Below are positions 60,401 through 64,000 of a DNA stretch of 64,000 bases, piece after piece. The stretch is from Sulfidibacter corallicola (GTDB taxonomy: Bacteria; Acidobacteriota; Holophagae; Acanthopleuribacterales; Acanthopleuribacteraceae), in assembly GCF_017498545.1 (NCBI RefSeq), contig NZ_CP071793.1, forward strand, positions 3,983,501-4,047,500, written 5' to 3'. The notes below the pieces were generated by a model that made no database searches, had not been told where the DNA came from, and was given only the letters and a program-made list of their open reading frames with translations. The translations under genes and the position numbers were made by a program. Numbering within the stretch: position 1 is the stretch's first letter; every line of letters begins with the position of its first letter.

Positions 60401-62123
60401 GCCCATCGCCTTCGCCTTTCACAGTCTGGCCAAGGCCAACGGCATCAAGCTGGAAGTGACCAGCGTGGACGATGACCTCGAAGTCTACTTCGATCCCGAA
60501 AAGGTGGAGAAGATTCTGTTCAACCTGTTGGGGAACGCCTTTCAATTCACCTCCAGCGGCGGCGAGATCAAGGTCGCGATCTCGGTCATCACCGACAAGC
60601 TCAATCGCGATGCCGCTCAAATCGCCGTGTCCGATACCGGCACCGGGATCCATCCCGACCAGTTGGAGATCATCTTCGACCGCTTCCGGCAGGCCGACGG
60701 ATCCATCACGAGGGAGCGCGAGGGAACGGGCATCGGGCTCTCGCTGGTCAAGGAACTGGTGGGCCTGCACCGCGGCGAGATCTGGGTGGAAACCGAGCTC
60801 GGCAAGGGCAGCACGTTCTACGTGAGCCTGCCGCTCGGCAAGAACCACTTGAAACCGTCGGAGATACGCGGCGCGGGCGCCGAAGAGGACGAATTCCTGA
60901 ACCCCACCCAGGCCAAGATCGAGCTCGCCCACCTGCGGGCCGAAAAAGATTACGCGGCCGCCGTCTGCGACGGTACCCTGGGCGAGTCGATTCTGATCGT
61001 CGACGATCATCCCGATATCCGCGACTACATCAAGAGCGCCATGTCGCAACAGTACCGCATCCTCGAGGCGGTCGACGGCAGCCACGGCCTCGAAGTCGCC
61101 CGCAAACAGAAGCCCGACCTGATCATCAGCGACGTCATGATGCCCAACATGGACGGGTACGAGATGTGCCGCCAGATCCGCAAGGACCGCGACCTGAAAC
61201 ACATCCCCATCATCATGCTGACCGCCAAGGCCAGTGACGAAATGAAGGTGGAGGGTTTGGAGATCGGGGCCAACGATTATCTCTCCAAGCCTTTCAACGT
61301 GCGCGAACTGTCCGCCCGGGTCCGCAACCTGTTGAGTATTCGCGAGCAGGAGCGATCCATGAAACGGTCATTGGAAATGGCCCACAAGGCCCAGGTGTGC
61401 ATGTTGCCCACCGCGGTTCCCCACATCGACGGCTTGGATATCGCCTCCTTCTCCCAGCCGGCGCGGGAAGTCGGCGGTGATTATTTCGATTTCGTGATGC
61501 GCGATCCCCGTCGCCTCGGCGTGGTGATCGGCGACGTATCGGGCAAGGGCATGCCGGCCGCACTGTACATGACGATGGCCAAGGGGTTGGTTCAGGCCTA
61601 CTCGGCGGGAACCGACTCCCCCAAGGAAGCGCTGTCGCAGATCAACCGCCAATTCCACCGGGCTTCCGCCGCCAACATCTTCCTGAGTTTGCAATACGCC
61701 CTTCTTGATGCCGAGCAGGGCCAGATGATCATTTCCAACGCGGGTCACAATCCCGTCTTGCTGCACAGTCCCTCGCGCGGCGAATCCAACTTCCTCAAGA
61801 CCTCCGGTATGGCGGTCGGGCTCGAGGGCGGCGAGGTCTTCGACAAGGTGGTGCAGGACGTCCAGATTCCGTTCCACCCAGGTGACGTCATGCTGTTCTA
61901 CACCGACGGCATTGTCGAGGCCATGAACGACCGCAACGAGGTCTTCGGCGAGGATCGCCTGATGGAGGTCATCAAGGACACCGATCACCTTTCCGCCAAG
62001 GATATACTCGAACGCATCCGACATGAATACAGCAGGTTCGTGGCCGGCATGGATCAGTTCGACGACATGACCGCCGTCGTCATCAAGGTCCCTGCGGCTC
62101 AGGAGGGCAAGTCCGCGGCCTGA
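57441..62123 (+). CDS. Hybrid propeller sensor kinase fused to a receiver and a SpoIIE-type phosphatase
   Basis: A 1560-residue membrane protein. After a signal-like stretch (VGLGMATLLCLGLVFPSVSP) there are 14 two-component-propeller repeats (two seven-bladed units), a Y_Y_Y domain (about 740-835) and one transmembrane helix near 847. A HisKA domain carries His913 (FSNVSHEFRTPLTL), and the HATPase_c domain has EREGTGIGLSLVKELVGLHRG. A receiver follows with phospho-acceptor Asp1231 (LIISDVMMPNMDGYE), then a PP2C/SpoIIE domain (about 1345-1555: EVGGDYFDF, GDVSGKGMPAALYM, SNAGHNPVLLH, FYTDGIVEAMN, DDMTAVVI). No DNA-binding domain is present, so output is probably serine/threonine dephosphorylation, perhaps of an anti-sigma antagonist. 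AGAGG precedes the ATG. It stands alone, with a terminator after it. Confidence 0.93.
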   Translation: MFTPKTRADRRLHRQGNTSHDLQINGPSRHKVGLGMATLLCLGLVFPSVSPLFGGRRVSVEKVWIENEEGVPFQIRSTIQDRQGFIWIHTDYGLYRFDGYEYHQIKPKRGNPYTIISDKVTFLFNDSEGRLWIGTEKGLSRYESDTGHFINYEHRPDEPSTLLDPAMRDITQDADGIIWVASAKGLNRLDRDEKSFRRHELPVPKPEAEPENDFESGFLPRERRINTVITDRSNRIWLGANHGLFRFDREKEKFVSGPEIEKEDGETVGVASAYADRDRLWLFLRSGEKNSRLVYLDESGETYHPFKLEGARAPDPDRFDPTKMLRDSHGRLWIGTSRQGVFRFEEQMRTWEHFTNLPEKENALFMGQVSTLMEDMGGIIWVGTESGLNKILLSTNNFFHLSSVEGDPRTLSSRNVRTIVRDSKGTLWVGTEKGLNRRPIGDRVFYHYFADPEDKYSLLDDNITRIVEDNSGRIYVATHSQIHLYRPKTDDFKRLLPKEEIAKFKYIFGMTADAWDNIWISGEAKEGHAITVYRANTGKISSFVSDPKNPGALPTETVFSVYTDSKERTWVATYQHGLSLYKPKKKKFVHFRYESDNPQSLGALSVYSIVEDKKGKLWMSTDEGLSRLDPETGKFRNYYGKDRVPERDLRGIVLDDKGYLWLSHEKGLTRYYPETREAVHYNLRDGLNNRFNWGSFGTDKKGEIYFGGSNGITYFHPKEVRASSFVPPLAITYIQSNEKGLTRFDMLGGEEPRLNHDGNYMKIGLTALDFSNPRRNLYRYKLEPRDDEWSSPVTNRSVYFKALDPGEYTLRLQGSNSNGRWSELSQELRFSVVPPFWRTKLAFLLYAIMIPSALYGHHQWRLRQIRTRAAELEVLVEERTISLVAEKKKTEAQAQKLLELDRLKTQFFSNVSHEFRTPLTLIIGPLETMLSHASGSPSERLQSQHEVMLRNARRLLRLINQLLDISKLEAGSMALIARPLKITKFVKPIAFAFHSLAKANGIKLEVTSVDDDLEVYFDPEKVEKILFNLLGNAFQFTSSGGEIKVAISVITDKLNRDAAQIAVSDTGTGIHPDQLEIIFDRFRQADGSITREREGTGIGLSLVKELVGLHRGEIWVETELGKGSTFYVSLPLGKNHLKPSEIRGAGAEEDEFLNPTQAKIELAHLRAEKDYAAAVCDGTLGESILIVDDHPDIRDYIKSAMSQQYRILEAVDGSHGLEVARKQKPDLIISDVMMPNMDGYEMCRQIRKDRDLKHIPIIMLTAKASDEMKVEGLEIGANDYLSKPFNVRELSARVRNLLSIREQERSMKRSLEMAHKAQVCMLPTAVPHIDGLDIASFSQPAREVGGDYFDFVMRDPRRLGVVIGDVSGKGMPAALYMTMAKGLVQAYSAGTDSPKEALSQINRQFHRASAANIFLSLQYALLDAEQGQMIISNAGHNPVLLHSPSRGESNFLKTSGMAVGLEGGEVFDKVVQDVQIPFHPGDVMLFYTDGIVEAMNDRNEVFGEDRLMEVIKDTDHLSAKDILERIRHEYSRFVAGMDQFDDMTAVVIKVPAAQEGKSAA

Positions 62124-62233
62124 TCGCGGCCGACGCTGCGCCCAAATGGCAACCGTTTCACCCGAGCGGGTCGTGGCCACGATCCCGGCCCGCCGTTCCT
62201 GCGAGTTACCCCTGCCATCGACCTGTCCTCGGG

Positions 62234-62268
62234 AGGGCCCCAGGCCCCTCGAGGCCCGGCCCTTTTTA
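62234..62268 (+). terminator. Rho-independent terminator after the hybrid sensor gene
   Basis: AGGGCC (62234-62239) pairs with GGCCCT (62258-62263) and five further T bases follow, about 110 bases after the stop; an inner GGCC/GGCC pairing adds to the stem. Confidence 0.65.
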
Positions 62269-62515
62269 TGGACCCGAACTTTCACGACGTGTTATAAGAT
62301 GGGTTCAATTACGAGCCCCAGACCATGAGCTGAACATCGTGAACGCGCCACGTCATTCGAAACCGGTTTCCCAATTTCCGCATCGAGCCGATCCAAGCGC
62401 TTCGAGACGAATCGGTTTTGCGCGTTTGCGCCCCTGGATGGCTAAAGGCCTCGCCGAGACCCCATTCCGGTCGCAAGGGCCAGGATCCGCACACATCGAA
62501 TAGAGGATACGCACA

Positions 62516-63577
62516 TTGAATATCGACCGTGACATCATCGAACTCATCGCTTTGACACGCTGTCCCGCCTGCAAAACGAATGGTTCCCTGGTCCCGACCG
62601 ACAAGCCCGCGCAGTTCGATCTTTCCATGCCACTCAGTGACATCACGATCCGTTGCGAACAGTGTGACGAGCCTTATCCCATGACCGAAGACATGATCCC
62701 GATCGTTTGGTCCCCGAGCCTCAAACAGGTATTTCTCGATATCAACAAGGATCCTGGCGACGACAGCACCACGGTCAGCAACATGTCCGCGAACATGACC
62801 ATCTACGACAAGAACTCGGAGAACTACAGCAAACACGCCCGGCAAAAAGACACGCTTAGCAGAAGAGTGAAAAAATCCGTCGAAATCCTGTTCCCGGACG
62901 GCAAGACCGAGGGCGCCCTGCACCTGGACTGGGCCTGTGGACCCGGTCACGTCCTGAGCTGGCTGAGGGAATTCGGCTTTCGCCAAATCGGACTGGACGT
63001 CTCGCTGGTGAACCTGCGCAACGCGCGACGCCACACCGGTTGTCGGGTGATCTGCGGCGATGCGTCCGACATGCCGTTCTCGAACGACACCTTTCAACTC
63101 GTCACGGAAGCCTCGGCGCTGCACCATATTCTGGACTGGAAGGCGGCGATCCGTGAATCGTGCCGCATCACCAGTGCGGATGGCGCCATCGTCATGGATG
63201 CGGAACCCAGCGATTTGCAGATGGCCTGGAGCCCGTTGGCGATCGCCGTGTTCAACGCCCGTTTTCCGGTTTACAAAGTGCTCAGCTACTTCATGAAGGA
63301 CAAGTACATCTTCCGCGATACCAAGCAGGCCAAATTGAACCTGTTAGCCGAAATTCACCACCAGCCCGGCACCGGGTTCCCGCTGGACGTTCTGCGGGAT
63401 ACCTTCAAAGAGGGCGGTTTTCTAGCCGAAGTGGTCATGTCGCCGGACGCGGAAATGAAATCCCGACCCAACGTAACCTGGAAGAGCATTTTGCTGAACG
63501 TGCTCAGTGCACGCAACCCCTGGAACCCGAAGTACGGTAGTTTCACCACGATCGCGACGGCCAAGACGAAGTCGTGA
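62516..63577 (+). CDS. Class I SAM-dependent methyltransferase with Trm112-like zinc ribbon
   Basis: The 353-residue protein begins with a zinc-ribbon-like part (CPACKTNGS at residues 16-19 and CEQCDEPYPM near 50), as in YbaR/Trm112-type leaders of methyltransferases. The methyltransferase core has SAM motif I HLDWACGPGHVLSWLREFG, then IGLDVSLVNLRNAR, CGDASDMPFSNDTFQLVTEASALHHILDW and CRITSADGAIVMDAEP. These are Methyltransf_11 signs. Substrate cannot be predicted. The start is TTG at 62516, supported by AGAGGA 8 bases before it; no better ATG precedes the homology. Monocistronic; followed by the repeat region before the rRNA operon end. Confidence 0.8.
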   Translation: MNIDRDIIELIALTRCPACKTNGSLVPTDKPAQFDLSMPLSDITIRCEQCDEPYPMTEDMIPIVWSPSLKQVFLDINKDPGDDSTTVSNMSANMTIYDKNSENYSKHARQKDTLSRRVKKSVEILFPDGKTEGALHLDWACGPGHVLSWLREFGFRQIGLDVSLVNLRNARRHTGCRVICGDASDMPFSNDTFQLVTEASALHHILDWKAAIRESCRITSADGAIVMDAEPSDLQMAWSPLAIAVFNARFPVYKVLSYFMKDKYIFRDTKQAKLNLLAEIHHQPGTGFPLDVLRDTFKEGGFLAEVVMSPDAEMKSRPNVTWKSILLNVLSARNPWNPKYGSFTTIATAKTKS

Positions 63578-63636
63578 GTTCGTACTGACGCGTTGCCCGC
63601 GTCGAGGGGATCGACTCGAGCACGGTTCGGCCCCGG

Positions 63637-63900
63637 TGTTTCTCTCGGCCGACGGGCTCTTCGAGGGTTTTTGCTTCGTTGGCGGCGTTTGGGGAGCGGG
63701 TGGGCTTCGCTCTTTGGCCCGGATCACCTTCGAAGCTTGGGTCGCTTCGATCAGTTCAGCCGGCGGCTGAACCTACCTGGCCCGACGTCTCTCTTGGCCC
63801 AGGGGCTCTTCGGAGGATTTTGCTTCGTTGAAGGCATTTAGGGGGACGGGTGAGCTTCGCTCTTGGGTTTGGCGCCTCCCCGAAATCTGGATGGCTTCGT
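63637..63900. repeat. Imperfect tandem repeat of about 149 bp (two copies)
   Basis: The first unit starts near 63637, the second near 63786, with a period of 149 bases: GGGCTCTTCG...TTTTGCTTCGTTG...GGGTG-GCTTCGCTCTT recurs at 63654-63714 and 63803-63865. The second copy is cut off at the terminator. Its GGGCTTCGCTCTT and TCGCTTCGAT words are those of the hairpin repeat at 36311-36733. Confidence 0.75.
63702..63785 (-). repeat. Intergenic hairpin repeat, copy D (minus orientation)
   Basis: On the minus strand: GTAGGTTCAGCCGCCGGCTG, then AACTGATCGAAGCGACCCAAG and AAAGAGCGAAGCCC, matching the order of copy C. The core TTCAGCCG/CGGCTGAA is a near-perfect hairpin. It lies inside the first tandem unit. 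Confidence 0.7.
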
Positions 63901-63906
63901 TTTGGA

Positions 63907-63943
63907 CAAAAAAAATGCCGATCCCCGTAAGGATCGGCATTTT
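63907..63943 (-). terminator. Terminator of the rRNA operon
   Basis: A 13-bp perfect stem (63912-63924 with 63931-63943, 6-base loop) is followed on the minus strand by eight T (complement of 63907-63914). It lies right behind the 5S end. The other strand also has T-rich bases, so it may work both ways. Confidence 0.92.
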
Positions 63944-63952
63944 CTTTTGTTT

Positions 63953-64000
63953 AGCTCTGGCGGTGACCTACTTTCCCAAGGCGTCACGCCCCAGTATCAT
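63953..64000 (-). rRNA. rrf: 5S ribosomal RNA (3' end only)
   Basis: The minus strand reads TACTGGGGCGTGACGCC, then GGGAAAGTAGGTCACCGCCA, the conserved 3' third of bacterial 5S rRNA (GGGA-AGUAGGUCACCGCCA). The 3' end is placed near 63953 because the AGCTCTGGCGG stretch would close helix I; the 5' part and the 23S and 16S genes are presumably outside the window. Confidence 0.93.

Overview
The window is about 64 kb of GC-rich bacterial chromosome with 46 supported protein genes, one edge-truncated 5S rRNA gene, no tRNA and no CRISPR array. No integrase, transposase or phage gene was seen. The gene content points to a free-living Gram-negative acidobacterium, perhaps of the Holophagae/Acanthopleuribacter type. 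The pointers are double-propeller sensor kinases, FHA and Hanks-kinase proteins, a very large PKD-repeat secreted protein and a lipoprotein-based efflux pump. This placement is an inference that was not checked against any database.

Layout. 1-1201 (minus): nadC and the start of nadA (NAD synthesis). 1486-7398 (minus): a 1970-residue secreted protein with about 16 PKD-like repeats. 8224-8370: consecutive hairpins ending in a strong terminator. 8574-11948: a MacAB-like lipoprotein adaptor, ATPase and permease operon. 11998-21581: glutamate dehydrogenase, a CtlX-type arginine/citrulline hydrolase, several secreted or redox proteins (YHS protein, cytochrome c, LolA-like protein), a CheX-like phosphatase, a DUF2252 protein and a purine permease. 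21654-24432: an ECF sigma factor with its membrane anti-sigma factor, and a divergent secreted protein.

24619-30961 is a signalling cluster: a zinc-ribbon/FHA/FHA/ABC exporter fusion, an ankyrin protein, a membrane Ser/Thr kinase, a LEA-type protein and a second zinc-ribbon/FHA protein. 32736-41398 is mostly housekeeping: ispH, an HD hydrolase, a cysteine desulfurase, then ispA-xseB-xseA on the other strand, then an rRNA methyltransferase. 41561-51204: queA, a cyclophilin, a SprT-like/DUF2786 protein, a DJ-1 protein, a two-domain polyphosphate kinase 2, a cNMP-binding protein and polA.

51251-62123 is the second signalling region. It has a LytS-type kinase with two seven-bladed propellers and its LytTR regulator. 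A close iodotyrosine-deiodinase homologue follows, with the three known substrate-contact residues conserved. Then comes a 1560-residue propeller kinase fused to a receiver and a SpoIIE-type PP2C phosphatase. The window ends with a methyltransferase, a tandem repeat and the end of a minus-strand rRNA operon.

A family of hairpin-forming intergenic repeats occurs at 36311-36733 and 63637-63900, with a short remnant at 20139. The best candidates for new biology are the FHA/kinase/ABC cluster, the kinase-receiver-phosphatase fusion, the iodotyrosine deiodinase and this repeat family.
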